NCBI RefSeq assembly: GCF_002836355.1
Contig: NZ_PJCA01000029.1
Coordinates: forward strand, 1 to 64,000
Source of the DNA: Moritella sp. Urea-trap-13
Lineage (GTDB): Bacteria; Pseudomonadota; Gammaproteobacteria; Enterobacterales; Moritellaceae
Direction: 5' to 3'
DNA length: 64,000 bases
Positions within the stretch are counted from its first letter, which is position 1; every line of letters starts with the position of its first letter. The position numbers were made by a program, and so were the translations under genes. The notes beneath the pieces were generated by a model. The model did not search any database, was not told where the DNA came from, and saw nothing but the letters and a program-made list of their open reading frames with translations. Of the stretch, positions 54,929-63,698 are shown piece after piece.

Positions 54929-55663
54929 TTAAAAAACATACGATGCGCCAATAACACCAGACAACACATTATCACTTTTGATAATAGGGCTGTCTGCTAA
55001 ATCATAATCTAATTTAGAATAACGAGCAGAAGCTATAAGCCTCACATTTTTAGATAAATACATATAAAAGCCAACACCAACGAATAACTGGCCACTCCAA
55101 CCTGCATCAAACTCTGAAAAACCACTACGTTGAGCTTCTTCTGCCGATACGCCGTAGAGGTGATTGTTAAGTTTGTCATCATTGAATGCATAGCCAATTT
55201 GAGGCGTAAAACCCCAAGCCCCCATATGGAACGTCTCCTTAAAAGTCACTTCAGCATAGAGTCCGTTATGATTTAAAGCGATATCACTACCGACAGACGC
55301 TTCAAGAGTTCCGGTAGTAGTAATCACCTGGAACGTAACGCCACCAAGGGCACCAGCGCTTCGTTCATCCAATTCTCGTATACCCAGATTGTCTGAATCT
55401 TCAGGCTTTAAAGTTCGAGAGTCATATTCAGCACGAAAAATGATATTTAGCGGAGTACCTTGTGGTAAAAGAGCATAACCAGCCCCAGTGCCGCGGAAAA
55501 AAAGATGTTTACCTTCATAGCCTACCATGGGAAAAGGGACGACATTTGAATCGAGCCCTTTGTAAACCGCAGGAGAATATGAGGTTATAAAACCTAAGGC
55601 AAGTTGATCCGCATTAACCGGTGTAGACAAAAATGCCATAGCTAATAATATTAATTTCTTCAA
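54929..55663 (-). CDS. MipA/OmpV family outer membrane protein
   Basis: The 244-residue protein has a signal peptide (MKKLILLAMAFLSTPVNA) and ends in a beta-strand with terminal Phe (SGVIGASYVF), usual for outer membrane barrels. The family pattern appears in LALGFITSYSPAVYKGLDSNVVPFPMVGYEGKHLFFRGTGAGYALLPQG and in QLFVGVGFYMYLSKNVRLIASARYSKLDYDLADSPI. MipA/OmpV proteins scaffold murein enzymes or act as outer membrane proteins under envelope control. No operon partner. Confidence 0.87.
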   Translation of the reverse strand: MKKLILLAMAFLSTPVNADQLALGFITSYSPAVYKGLDSNVVPFPMVGYEGKHLFFRGTGAGYALLPQGTPLNIIFRAEYDSRTLKPEDSDNLGIRELDERSAGALGGVTFQVITTTGTLEASVGSDIALNHNGLYAEVTFKETFHMGAWGFTPQIGYAFNDDKLNNHLYGVSAEEAQRSGFSEFDAGWSGQLFVGVGFYMYLSKNVRLIASARYSKLDYDLADSPIIKSDNVLSGVIGASYVF

Positions 55664-55850
55664 TTTTCATGCTCTATCGTTGATAAGAAATCGCATACTA
55701 ACAGCTAACTTTAAAAAATAAAGTTGTTTGTATCCATTAAAAGCAACCGATAAAAACCAATAAAAAACAGTATTAAAACTGAGTTTTTATTATATTATTC
55801 AATATTATAATTTAAGTGTGCTTGTTTGTATCCGCGATGTTAATTATCGT

Positions 55851-56318
55851 CTAGTAATACCTAAACTCTTCTTCCTCGTACGGTGGCAGATAGCTTATAA
55901 ACTTATCGCCCGAGAAAGTCCGGCATGCAACATCAGCCAACACAGTGTCATTTTTAACAACGTATACACCCGCAGTTTCAATAAACTCTCGGCTGCCATC
56001 TTTGCGCCATTCACCGCTTACACCACTGGAATAGACGATGTACTTATACTTACCGTTGGTAAATTTCAAATGACCCGTCCCACCACCACTGTAACTCGAG
56101 GTGCTAAAATGAACGGCGGACTCCATTTCTAACGCTATATTTTCTGGTGTACCAAATCGATAGATAACACTACGATCGTTCCCTGAGCACACGGATAGAC
56201 TTTTTGTTCCAACTCCACAAGAAAATGCCATTTTCTCATGCGGATGGCAAAGGCTCTCAGCGAGAGAGACAGGACTGTTCGTCAAGTACAATGCACACAA
56301 GATAAATTTCTTAAGCAT
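55851..56318 (-). CDS. Exported hypothetical protein
   Basis: The 155-residue product has a signal peptide (MLKKFILCALYLTNSPVSLAE) and a soluble mature part with several cysteines (LCHPHEKMAFSCGVGTKSLSVCSGNDRSVIYRFG; ADVACRTFSGDKFISY), likely disulfide-bonded in the periplasm. Aromatic and Gly-rich strands (HFSTSSYSGGGTGHLKF) suggest a beta fold. I do not recognise the family. Confidence 0.7.
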   Translation of the reverse strand: MLKKFILCALYLTNSPVSLAESLCHPHEKMAFSCGVGTKSLSVCSGNDRSVIYRFGTPENIALEMESAVHFSTSSYSGGGTGHLKFTNGKYKYIVYSSGVSGEWRKDGSREFIETAGVYVVKNDTVLADVACRTFSGDKFISYLPPYEEEEFRYY

Positions 56319-56472
56319 GAGGGAGAATTCACCATATCAGAATTAACATAAACGAGTAAAATGGGGTTAACTTATAAAACGTCATAACAACCAGCTTTCA
56401 GCGCCAAGCATTAAAACATACCACACTCGCTTTGAATGTAAGAGTATGTAAGATGCGTTAACAATAACTAAA

Positions 56473-56504
56473 AAAGCCTTTAATACTGAAATACTAAAGG
56501 CTTT
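56473..56504. terminator. Terminator downstream of treC
   Basis: AAAGCCTTTA (56473-56482) and TAAAGGCTTT (56495-56504) pair around a 12-base loop, and both flanks run into A/T stretches, so it works for treC on the minus strand. Confidence 0.8.
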
Positions 56505-56527
56505 ATAACTCGTCATCACTGATTAAA

Positions 56528-58210
56528 TCACGGGTGTTCGATCAATAACACACGGCATTCATATGGTTGTAGTTTAACTAAATGTGTCACCTCATCGGTT
56601 AATAATTCCGGGTAATTACCCAGAATGTAGGTTCCTTTTCCAACAGCCAAATCCGCAGGTAATACATATTCTGCAGGCTCTGCGTAATAGTTATTGAGGC
56701 AGATAAGCGTTTGCTTGTCACTGCGGCGTCGATAACAAAATAGTTGAGAATGTGCTGGTGCTAAATCGGTGTAATCTCCGGTCGTGATCACCTCAATCTC
56801 TTTACGCAGCGCAATTAAACGCTGGTAATAATAAAACACTGAATTTTCATCTTTAAGCGCTTGCTCTACGTTCACGTCTTGGTAATTTTCAGCGACCTCC
56901 AACCATGGGTTACCTTTGGTAAAACCAGCATGCTGTTCACTATTCCATTGGATCGGCGTTCGCGAGTTATCTCGTGATTTTTGAGCTAGTATTGCCAACG
57001 CCTCGGCTTTATTTTTACCTTGCTGGTTCAGCATAATGTCGTACATATTAGTACTTTCAAGGTCACGATATTGTTCAATCGACGTATAACCGGGATTGGT
57101 CATGCCAATCTCTTCACCTTGATAAACATAAGGCGTACCCTGCATCATGTGCAGAGATGTAGCCAACATTTTAGCGGATTCAACTCGATACACCTGATCA
57201 TTACCTAATCGAGTAACGATACGCGGCTGATCATGGTTACACCAGAACAGAGCAGACCAACCTTGAGCAAACATACCCTGTTGCCAATGATTAAAAATCG
57301 ATTTCAACTGTAAAAAATCAAAAGGCGTTTCAGTCCATTTTTCACCGTTTTCATAATCGACTTTTAAATGATGGAAATTAAACACCATAGATAACTCTTT
57401 GCCATCGAGTGATGAATACTGCTGGCATTGCTCAAGTGAGGTTGAAGACATTTCTCCAACCGTTACCGAGCCATATTGATTAAATACCGCATCACTGATC
57501 TCTTGCAAAAACTCATGCACACGAGGTCCGTCGGTATAAAAACGGCGGCCGTCACCTTGATAGTCATTTTGGTAGTCCTGGTGTTTTGAGATTAAATTAA
57601 TCACATCAAGACGGAAACCATCAACTCCTTTTTCAGCCCAGAAGCTAATAATGTCTTTTACTTCGTCACGAACTTTAGGATTTTCCCAATTCAGATCCGC
57701 TTGCTCTTTCGCAAAAAGATGCAGGTAATATTGATTCGTTTTTTCATCCAGCGCCCAAGCATTACCACCAAACTTTGACTCCCAGTTAGTCGGCGCTTGA
57801 TCATTAATCGGATCTTTCCAAATATAATAATCGCGATATTCACTGTCTTTATTACCCAACGCCGATTTGAACCACTGATGCTCCGTGGAAGTATGATTAA
57901 CCACGATATCAAGGATAATGCGGAGCCCTTTTTGATGAGCCAGTTCGAGCAGCAGATCAAAATCTGCCATACAGCCAAAATCAGGATTGATATTGTAATA
58001 ATCTGAAATATCATAACCATTATCAATCATTGGTGATTCATAAATAGGCGTAAGCCAAATAGCATCAACACCCAAAGTTTTAAGATAATCAAGTTTAGAA
58101 ATAATACCTTTGATATCTCCAACCCCTTTGCTTCCGCTGTCGAAAAAACTTTTAGGGTATATTTGATAAATGGTCGCAGTGCGCCACCAGTCTTTGTGTA
58201 TTTGATTCAT
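56528..58210 (-). CDS. treC: Trehalose-6-phosphate hydrolase TreC
   Basis: The 560-residue GH13 enzyme carries the regions DIVVNHTSTEHQWF (region I), GVDGFRLDVINLISK with the nucleophile Asp (II), VTVGEMSS with the acid/base Glu (III) and FWCNHDQPR (IV). The overall sequence, with WWRTATIYQIYPKSFFDS and YPELLTDEVTHLVKLQPYE, matches alpha,alpha-phosphotrehalase. It splits trehalose-6-phosphate into glucose and glucose-6-phosphate in the cytoplasm. Follows treB in an operon. Confidence 0.93.
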   Translation of the reverse strand: MNQIHKDWWRTATIYQIYPKSFFDSGSKGVGDIKGIISKLDYLKTLGVDAIWLTPIYESPMIDNGYDISDYYNINPDFGCMADFDLLLELAHQKGLRIILDIVVNHTSTEHQWFKSALGNKDSEYRDYYIWKDPINDQAPTNWESKFGGNAWALDEKTNQYYLHLFAKEQADLNWENPKVRDEVKDIISFWAEKGVDGFRLDVINLISKHQDYQNDYQGDGRRFYTDGPRVHEFLQEISDAVFNQYGSVTVGEMSSTSLEQCQQYSSLDGKELSMVFNFHHLKVDYENGEKWTETPFDFLQLKSIFNHWQQGMFAQGWSALFWCNHDQPRIVTRLGNDQVYRVESAKMLATSLHMMQGTPYVYQGEEIGMTNPGYTSIEQYRDLESTNMYDIMLNQQGKNKAEALAILAQKSRDNSRTPIQWNSEQHAGFTKGNPWLEVAENYQDVNVEQALKDENSVFYYYQRLIALRKEIEVITTGDYTDLAPAHSQLFCYRRRSDKQTLICLNNYYAEPAEYVLPADLAVGKGTYILGNYPELLTDEVTHLVKLQPYECRVLLIEHP

Positions 58211-58294
58211 ATTTTAACTCTTGGGTTTGCCTTAGGGGGTTAAAACATTGAGCAAGCAGCGCTGCCCAACTGTAGTATTATTGACGGTTATAGA

Positions 58295-59743
58295 TTAGTT
58301 AGCGATAGCCTCTTCTTTAACTAATCCTTCACTGTCAATCTCGCCTTTTTTCTCAGCTCGTTTGTAAAGCATTACTGTTAATGCAATTGGCACAACGATA
58401 GCAACTACCATCGCTAGCGCGTAAACAGACCAAAATTCTGGCTTGATTGATAAGATGCCAGGTAAACCACCTACACCGATACCATTTGACATAACGCCAG
58501 CCACACCACAAATACCAGCAGCGGCAGAAGCACCGATCATTGCGCATAACATTGGGAATTTATACTTCAAGTTAATGCCGTACATAGCAGGTTCAGTAAC
58601 ACCTAAGTATGCAGAGATTGCAGCAGGCACTGAGATTTCACGCTCGTTATTTTTCTTACTAATCCAGATGATACCTGTAACCGCAGCAGCCTGTGCGATG
58701 TTAGATAAAGCAATGATTGGCCAGATTGGCGTCCCGCCCATATCTTGCATTAACTGTAAATCGACCGCATTAGTCGTGTGGTGAATACCGGTAATAACCA
58801 ATGGGGCATAAAAGAAACCAAAGATCATCGAACCTAAAATGGCAAAATCACCCGTCATTGCAACTTTGGCGGCATAACCAACAGCATTGCCAATGTCACG
58901 TCCAATTGGACCGATAATCGAATGCGCTAAAACAACGGCAACAAGCAATGATACAAAAGGTACAATCACTAAATATAAGTACGCAGGAACAATTTTCTTA
59001 AGATTTGTTTCAATCATCGCCAATACCACACCAGCTAAAATTGCTGGGATCACTTGCGCTTGATAGCCGACTTTTTCCATCACGAAAAAACCAAAATCCC
59101 AAACATCAGGAACTTGTGAGCCGATGCCATATGCATTCATCAATTGTGGCGAAACTAAGGTAATACCTAATACAATACCGAGAACGGGTGTGCCCCCGAG
59201 TTTCTTCACCGTAGCCCAACAAACTGCAACGGGTAGGAAGTGGAAAATCGCTTCACCCAGTAACCAAAGAAATGAGTGAACGGTAGCCCAGAACTGGCTA
59301 ATCTCAACCAAGGTTTTACCATCGAACATGCGGATGTCACCGATCACGTTGCGGAAACCAAGAATTAAACCACCGGTAATAATTGCTGGTAAAAGAGGGA
59401 CAAAAATTTCTGCCATATGAGAGATCCCTCGCTCGAGCAGATTCATATTTTGTCGTGCAGCCACTTTTGTCGCTTCTTTATCAGCGCCTTTAGCACCGGT
59501 TATCTTCGTTAATACTTTATAAACTTCATCAACTTCAATGCCAATAACGACCTGAAACTGCCCCGCATTAGTAAAGCAGCCTTTTACCATTGGAATTTTT
59601 TCAATGTCTTTAATATTTGCTAATTCAGGATCTACTAAGGCGAAACGTAAGCGTGTTAAACAGTGACTGACACTTGCTATATTGTCTTGTCCTCCGATAA
59701 AGTCTATCAAGCGCTCAACTTGTTTCTGATCAATTTTACTCAT
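58295..59743 (-). CDS. treB: PTS trehalose transporter TreB (EIIBC)
   Basis: From the ATG at 59743, preceded by AAAGGGA, the protein is 482 residues; an open frame continues upstream to 59812 but lacks a ribosome site. EIIB is N-terminal: HCLTRLRFALVD contains the phospho-cysteine, GQFQVVIG follows. EIIC (about 100-470) has ten hydrophobic segments and the GITEPAMYGINLK-like motif LGVTEPAMYGINLKYKF. There is no EIIA, so Crr supplies phosphate as in E. coli. Imports trehalose as trehalose-6-phosphate. Confidence 0.93.
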   Translation of the reverse strand: MSKIDQKQVERLIDFIGGQDNIASVSHCLTRLRFALVDPELANIKDIEKIPMVKGCFTNAGQFQVVIGIEVDEVYKVLTKITGAKGADKEATKVAARQNMNLLERGISHMAEIFVPLLPAIITGGLILGFRNVIGDIRMFDGKTLVEISQFWATVHSFLWLLGEAIFHFLPVAVCWATVKKLGGTPVLGIVLGITLVSPQLMNAYGIGSQVPDVWDFGFFVMEKVGYQAQVIPAILAGVVLAMIETNLKKIVPAYLYLVIVPFVSLLVAVVLAHSIIGPIGRDIGNAVGYAAKVAMTGDFAILGSMIFGFFYAPLVITGIHHTTNAVDLQLMQDMGGTPIWPIIALSNIAQAAAVTGIIWISKKNNEREISVPAAISAYLGVTEPAMYGINLKYKFPMLCAMIGASAAAGICGVAGVMSNGIGVGGLPGILSIKPEFWSVYALAMVVAIVVPIALTVMLYKRAEKKGEIDSEGLVKEEAIAN

Positions 59744-59777
59744 TTCACTATCCCTTTTGTTGTTAGAGTTAATTAAA

Positions 59778-59791
59778 TGGGACCGCTCCCA
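59778..59791. promoter_or_regulatory. TreR operator 1 (treB promoter)
   Basis: TGGGACCGCTCCCA, the palindrome shared with three other sites near treB and the porin gene. Lies between the treB start and treR end. Confidence 0.75.
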
Positions 59792-59830
59792 ATGACGAGA
59801 AGCATAACGCAACCGTAGTTCAGCGTAAAC

Positions 59831-59842
59831 GGGAGCGCTCCC
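59831..59842. promoter_or_regulatory. TreR operator 2 (treB promoter)
   Basis: GGGAGCGCTCCC, a perfect 12-base palindrome 50 bases from operator 1. Same site type as 62044-62055. The core GAGCGCTC or GACCGCTC is typical of LacI-family operators. Confidence 0.78.
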
Positions 59843-59880
59843 ATTTTGAGGTGGGAATCACAAAATATCTTCAGGGGACG

Positions 59881-60903
59881 TTAATGTGCTATGAACGTTT
59901 CCTGGGTTAAGTGAGTAACTTCACGCTGCCCTTGAAGCTGTTTTATCAGCAAGTTAGCAGAGGTCTTACCCGCCGAATAATAGCCGGGATCGATACTGAA
60001 TGTATTAGGAAAAACAAATACTAACAGTTCTGTCGCGCCTACCCCAGAAACCAATATATCATTGCGTTCCAGTACCTGCAGACGTTTAGCCACGCCCATT
60101 GCCAAAGTATCACTAGCACAAACAATCGCTTGGGTTTCTGGCGTCAGTACCAGATCTGTCAGCTCATAAGCGCTTTTATAACTAAGCTGCCCAGTTTGAA
60201 AATTAGGTTTTATATTCGCTGATTTACAATAATCCAAATAAGCATTAAGACGCATTAACCCCGTCGTTTTATCCTTAACATCAACACCAATATAGCTAAT
60301 ATGCTGTTTTCCTTGCTCTTGAATGTGAGCCATTGCCTTTTCAATAATGCCATAATTATCATAACCAACAGATGAAACACTTTCACTATCAACCGCAATA
60401 ACAACCGCTCTATGTGCTAACTTTTCAACTGCAGATAAATCATATCCAGTAAAACCAAATAAGATCACACCATCTACATCTCTTTTCTTCAAAACAGCTA
60501 AATGTTCATTGGTTTTTTCGACGTCAAACTGGCCTTCCATAATCAAAGCATCATAACCAGCAGCGTAAATAACGTCTAAAATACCGCTCACAACTTTGTT
60601 CTCTGATGCTGAGTCTAGTCGAGATAAAATAATACCGATAACCTTGGCACTCCCTCCTCCCAGAATCTGAGCCGATTTGGACGGTACAAACCCAGACTCT
60701 TGAATAACCCGCTCAACTTTTTCTCTGGTACTGTCCTTTACTTTAGGATCATTCGTTAATACACGGGAAACTGTCGATTTTCCAACCCCGGCTAACTTTG
60801 CAATATCAAGAATGGTGAGTTTTTTTGCTATCAATTTATTCGGCCTAGCTAATGAATACTCCTTTATTATCGCTATTCGTGGCCGGATTTCAATCATTTT
60901 CAC
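59881..60903 (-). CDS. treR: LacI-family trehalose regulator TreR
   Basis: The frame is 340 codons but the first about 23 precede the conserved start; TTG near 60834 would give the usual KKLTILDIAKLAGVGKSTVSRVLTNDPKVKDSTREKVERVI helix-turn-helix start. The core domain has IIGIILSRLDSASENKVVSGILDVIY, then KHISYIGVDVKDKTTG and AIVCASDTLAMGVAKRLQVL, with GVGATELLVFVFPNTFSIDPGYYSAGKTSANLLIKQL near the end, a trehalose-type family. Very likely represses treBC and the porin through the four GGGAGCG-type palindromes. Terminator at 60936-60971 separates it from glk. Confidence 0.88.
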   Translation of the reverse strand: MKMIEIRPRIAIIKEYSLARPNKLIAKKLTILDIAKLAGVGKSTVSRVLTNDPKVKDSTREKVERVIQESGFVPSKSAQILGGGSAKVIGIILSRLDSASENKVVSGILDVIYAAGYDALIMEGQFDVEKTNEHLAVLKKRDVDGVILFGFTGYDLSAVEKLAHRAVVIAVDSESVSSVGYDNYGIIEKAMAHIQEQGKQHISYIGVDVKDKTTGLMRLNAYLDYCKSANIKPNFQTGQLSYKSAYELTDLVLTPETQAIVCASDTLAMGVAKRLQVLERNDILVSGVGATELLVFVFPNTFSIDPGYYSAGKTSANLLIKQLQGQREVTHLTQETFIAH

Positions 60904-60935
60904 TACTACTATTTAGGACAAGTCACACAAATAAA

Positions 60936-60971
60936 AAAAGCCCTTTCACTTTGCAATGATTAAGGGCTTTT
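60936..60971. terminator. Bidirectional terminator between treR and glk
   Basis: AAAAGCCCTT (60936-60945) pairs with AAGGGCTTTT (60962-60971) around a 16-base loop. On the minus strand it ends glk transcription, so treR probably has its own promoter. Confidence 0.78.
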
Positions 60972-60984
60972 ATTGACCGAAAGA

Positions 60985-61944
60985 TTAGTTAATAGACGCT
61001 AACTCTTGGCGTAAATAAACACTTGCACCTAATAATCCGGGGTTATCATGCGTGATTAAAAACGTTGGAATTGCTGCAAGATAATCCTTAAAACGCCCTT
61101 TATCTTCAAAGCAACGTCTGAACTCACTCGCTTGGAAGAAATCAACAAAGCGTGGCACGATACCACCAGCGATATAAACACCACCTGTACAAGCTAGATT
61201 TAACGCAAGGTTACCTGCAAAACCTCCCATTACTTGGCAGAATACCGCTAGGCTCTTGCGCGCGATATCACAACTGCCATCTAATGCAGCTTTAGTGACA
61301 TCTTTAGGTTGATCAAATTTAGCCTCCTGCTCAGATAAAGTACACAGACTTTTGTATAGATTAACTAAACCTTGCCCGGACAAAATACGCTCTGCAGAAA
61401 CGTGGCCAAACTGTGCTTGTAACAAGCATAAAATATCAGCCTGCTCTGGTGTATTAGGTGTGAAACTGACATGCCCACCTTCGCCATCTAAACTTATCCA
61501 CTTACCCGCCGCTTTAACAATGTGTGACACGCCAAGTCCCGTACCAGGACCAAAAACTGCGGTTACCCCATCCGTTTGACATTCACCAGCACCAATTTGT
61601 ATTTTCTCTTCCGCAGAAAGAAACGGCACTGCTAATGAAATTGCAGTGTAGTCATTAATGATATGTAACGATGCTAATTTTAATTTATCTTGAAGCGCTT
61701 GTTTAGAGAACGCCCAGTTTAAATTGGTCATCACAACATGATCATTTTCAACAGGACAAGCAATACCAACACAAAGGTGTGTTATTTCACCCGACAATGC
61801 AGCAAAGTATTGAGCAAGTGCAGCCTCTAGGGTTACGAATTCTGCACAAGCAAATTCCTTTAATTCACTCAATGCCCCAGTTTCAAGGTCACAAACAGCA
61901 AATCGGATATTTGTACCACCAACATCAGCAACAACAGATAACAT
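60985..61944 (-). CDS. glk: Glucokinase
   Basis: The 319-residue protein has VVADVGGTNIRFAVCDLETG (phosphate-1 region), NDYTAISLAVPFL (catalytic Asp), FGPGTGLGVSHI, GEGGHVSFTPN, and TGGVYIAGGIVPRFVDF, the proteobacterial Glk pattern. It phosphorylates glucose with ATP. It supplies the step that uses the free glucose from TreC. Located between treR and the porin gene, so it belongs to the trehalose regulon. Confidence 0.93.
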   Translation of the reverse strand: MLSVVADVGGTNIRFAVCDLETGALSELKEFACAEFVTLEAALAQYFAALSGEITHLCVGIACPVENDHVVMTNLNWAFSKQALQDKLKLASLHIINDYTAISLAVPFLSAEEKIQIGAGECQTDGVTAVFGPGTGLGVSHIVKAAGKWISLDGEGGHVSFTPNTPEQADILCLLQAQFGHVSAERILSGQGLVNLYKSLCTLSEQEAKFDQPKDVTKAALDGSCDIARKSLAVFCQVMGGFAGNLALNLACTGGVYIAGGIVPRFVDFFQASEFRRCFEDKGRFKDYLAAIPTFLITHDNPGLLGASVYLRQELASIN

Positions 61945-62043
61945 TTTCTCTCCTTAAATAATTTACAGTCATACCAAATGCATTAAATATGTGAACTTGG
62001 TTCAGGCCAATACTACTCATGCGTTAGCCAATACAACAACAAT

Positions 62044-62055
62044 GGGAGCGCTCCC
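62044..62055. promoter_or_regulatory. TreR operator 3 (glk-porin intergenic region)
   Basis: GGGAGCGCTCCC, identical in core to operator 2. Lies 100 bases upstream of glk (minus strand) and 182 bases before the porin gene. Confidence 0.75.
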
Positions 62056-62154
62056 TAAAAAATAACTATAACATAAGTCTTTATAGTTATCTTGATCACA
62101 ATATTCATGTTTATGACTTTCATCCGATTAATTATCACTGCACCATACACGAAT

Positions 62155-62168
62155 TGGGAGCGGTCCCA
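62155..62168. promoter_or_regulatory. TreR operator 4 (porin promoter)
   Basis: TGGGAGCGGTCCCA, same palindrome type, 69 bases upstream of the porin start, so most likely overlaps or adjoins the porin promoter. Confidence 0.75.
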
Positions 62169-62236
62169 AAGCTCATTCTAATTTTAATAATAAAGAGCTT
62201 AAATAATTTAAACGTTAACACAACAAGGATGACACA

Positions 62237-63439
62237 ATGAAACTACTACCTCTTGCCAGCGCCATTTTGGGTGCACTATTATCATCAAATGCAATAGCAG
62301 AAGATTCGCCCGTCGAATTTTACGGTTACATGCGTGGCGGTGTTGGTTTAAGCACTGAAAGCGGTGCTAACAATAAATGGGAAGTCAACAAAGTCGGTCG
62401 TTTAGGTAATGAAAATGACCTGTACGGTGAGTTCGGCCTTAAGAAAGAAGTTTACGCTGAAGATGACGTCTCATTTGTTGTTGATTCAATGCTGGCTTAC
62501 TGGGAAGGACAGGACGAAAACTCGACTGACAGAAACGTAGATGTGGTGCAGTTGAATGTGCAAGCAAATGGCCTATTTGCTGATAAAGATATTACACTTT
62601 GGGCTGGTGATCGTTATTACCAACGTCATGACGTGCATATTGTTGATAACTATTATTGGGATGTAAGTGGTATCGGTGGCGGTATTGAGCACATCAATCT
62701 AGGTCCAGGTAAATTATCATTTGCCTTAATTCAAGATACTGTTGCCAATGACATTGAGGATGGTAAAGAAACCACAGCCGTCATCGTCGATGTCCGTTAT
62801 GCAGGTATTCCGCTATGGAACAAGGCTGATTTAGAAGTTGGTGTTGACTACCACTATGGCCATGAGAGAGCAGAGCAATCACTTGACGCTGATGATAGCG
62901 TAATGCTGACGGCAAGCCTGACGCAAAATTTAAATACTGGCTTCAATAAAACCATCCTGCAAGTAGCCAATTCCGGTTATGCAGAGCAGATGACTACGTT
63001 CGGTCATGGTAACGGCTTAGTGCGTGACGCGGCGAATAACGATGCAGAAGGCTTCCGAGTTATTAACTGGGGTGTACTCTCTGTCGGTGATAACATCGAA
63101 TTTGGTCACTCAATTCGTTACGCTGCAGCGACTAACGTTGACGGTACCGACACAGATGATTCGACATTAAGCGTCGTCATTCGTCCAATGTACAAATGGA
63201 ATGATCTGATGCGTACTATCGTAGAGGTCGGTGGTTTTACAGAAACAATCAATGATATTGATAGTGCCGGTAGTAAATTTACCATTGCGCAAGCATGGGC
63301 ACCAAGATCCGGTTTCTGGTCACGCCCTGAAATCCGCGTTTTCGCTACCTACCTAAACGACGCCAAAAATGACAATGCCTTCGCACTACACGAAAATAGC
63401 GAACTAAGTGTTGGCATGCAAGCTGAAGCATGGTGGTAA
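62237..63439 (+). CDS. lamB: LamB-type maltoporin-like outer membrane porin
   Basis: The 400-residue protein has a signal peptide (MKLLPLASAILGALLSSNAIA), then VEFYGYMRGGVGLSTESGANN, the LamB opening, RLGNENDLYGEFGLKKEVY, and DITLWAGDRYYQRHDVHIVDNYYWDVSGIGGGIEHI, matching the sugar-slide region of maltoporins. It ends in AEAWW, with terminal aromatic residues. Presumably takes trehalose and maltodextrins through the outer membrane. Two TreR-type operators precede it. A relic of the same gene occurs at 18481-18656. The call of trehalose use comes from location. Confidence 0.9.
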   Translation: MKLLPLASAILGALLSSNAIAEDSPVEFYGYMRGGVGLSTESGANNKWEVNKVGRLGNENDLYGEFGLKKEVYAEDDVSFVVDSMLAYWEGQDENSTDRNVDVVQLNVQANGLFADKDITLWAGDRYYQRHDVHIVDNYYWDVSGIGGGIEHINLGPGKLSFALIQDTVANDIEDGKETTAVIVDVRYAGIPLWNKADLEVGVDYHYGHERAEQSLDADDSVMLTASLTQNLNTGFNKTILQVANSGYAEQMTTFGHGNGLVRDAANNDAEGFRVINWGVLSVGDNIEFGHSIRYAAATNVDGTDTDDSTLSVVIRPMYKWNDLMRTIVEVGGFTETINDIDSAGSKFTIAQAWAPRSGFWSRPEIRVFATYLNDAKNDNAFALHENSELSVGMQAEAWW

Positions 63440-63466
63440 AATTAAATTAGGCTAACTTAGCATACC

Positions 63467-63490
63467 CCCCTCCCCCAGTGGCGCGAGGGG
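63467..63490 (+). terminator. Terminator after the porin gene
   Basis: CCCCTC (63467-63472) pairs with GAGGGG (63485-63490), followed by TTT. Moderate strength. Confidence 0.6.
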
Positions 63491-63540
63491 TTTAGCTTTC
63501 TTATCCAGATAATGTAACATTTCTCGATCTCTGCAGTGCT

Positions 63541-63651
63541 TTTACCACTCTTTTTTACCACTCTTTTTTACCACTCTTTTTTATCACTATTTTTTACCGC
63601 TATTTTTTACCGCTATTTTTTTCCTTAAGTTTTCCTTAAGTTTTCCTTAAG
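63541..63651 (+). repeat. Two adjacent tandem repeats: six 13-bp units, then three 11-bp units
   Basis: Units of TTTACCACTCTTT occupy 63541-63579 (three exact), followed by TTTATCACTATTT, TTTACCGCTATTT and TTTACCGCTATTT to 63618. Then TTTTCCTTAAG repeats exactly three times, 63619-63651. They lie 48 bases before the next gene. The units have changed in a graded way, typical of a mutating tandem array. Confidence 0.92.
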
Positions 63652-63698
63652 TTTCCCTTGTTAAAGTGAATACAGAACCAACAAACAAGGTAAAGCTT

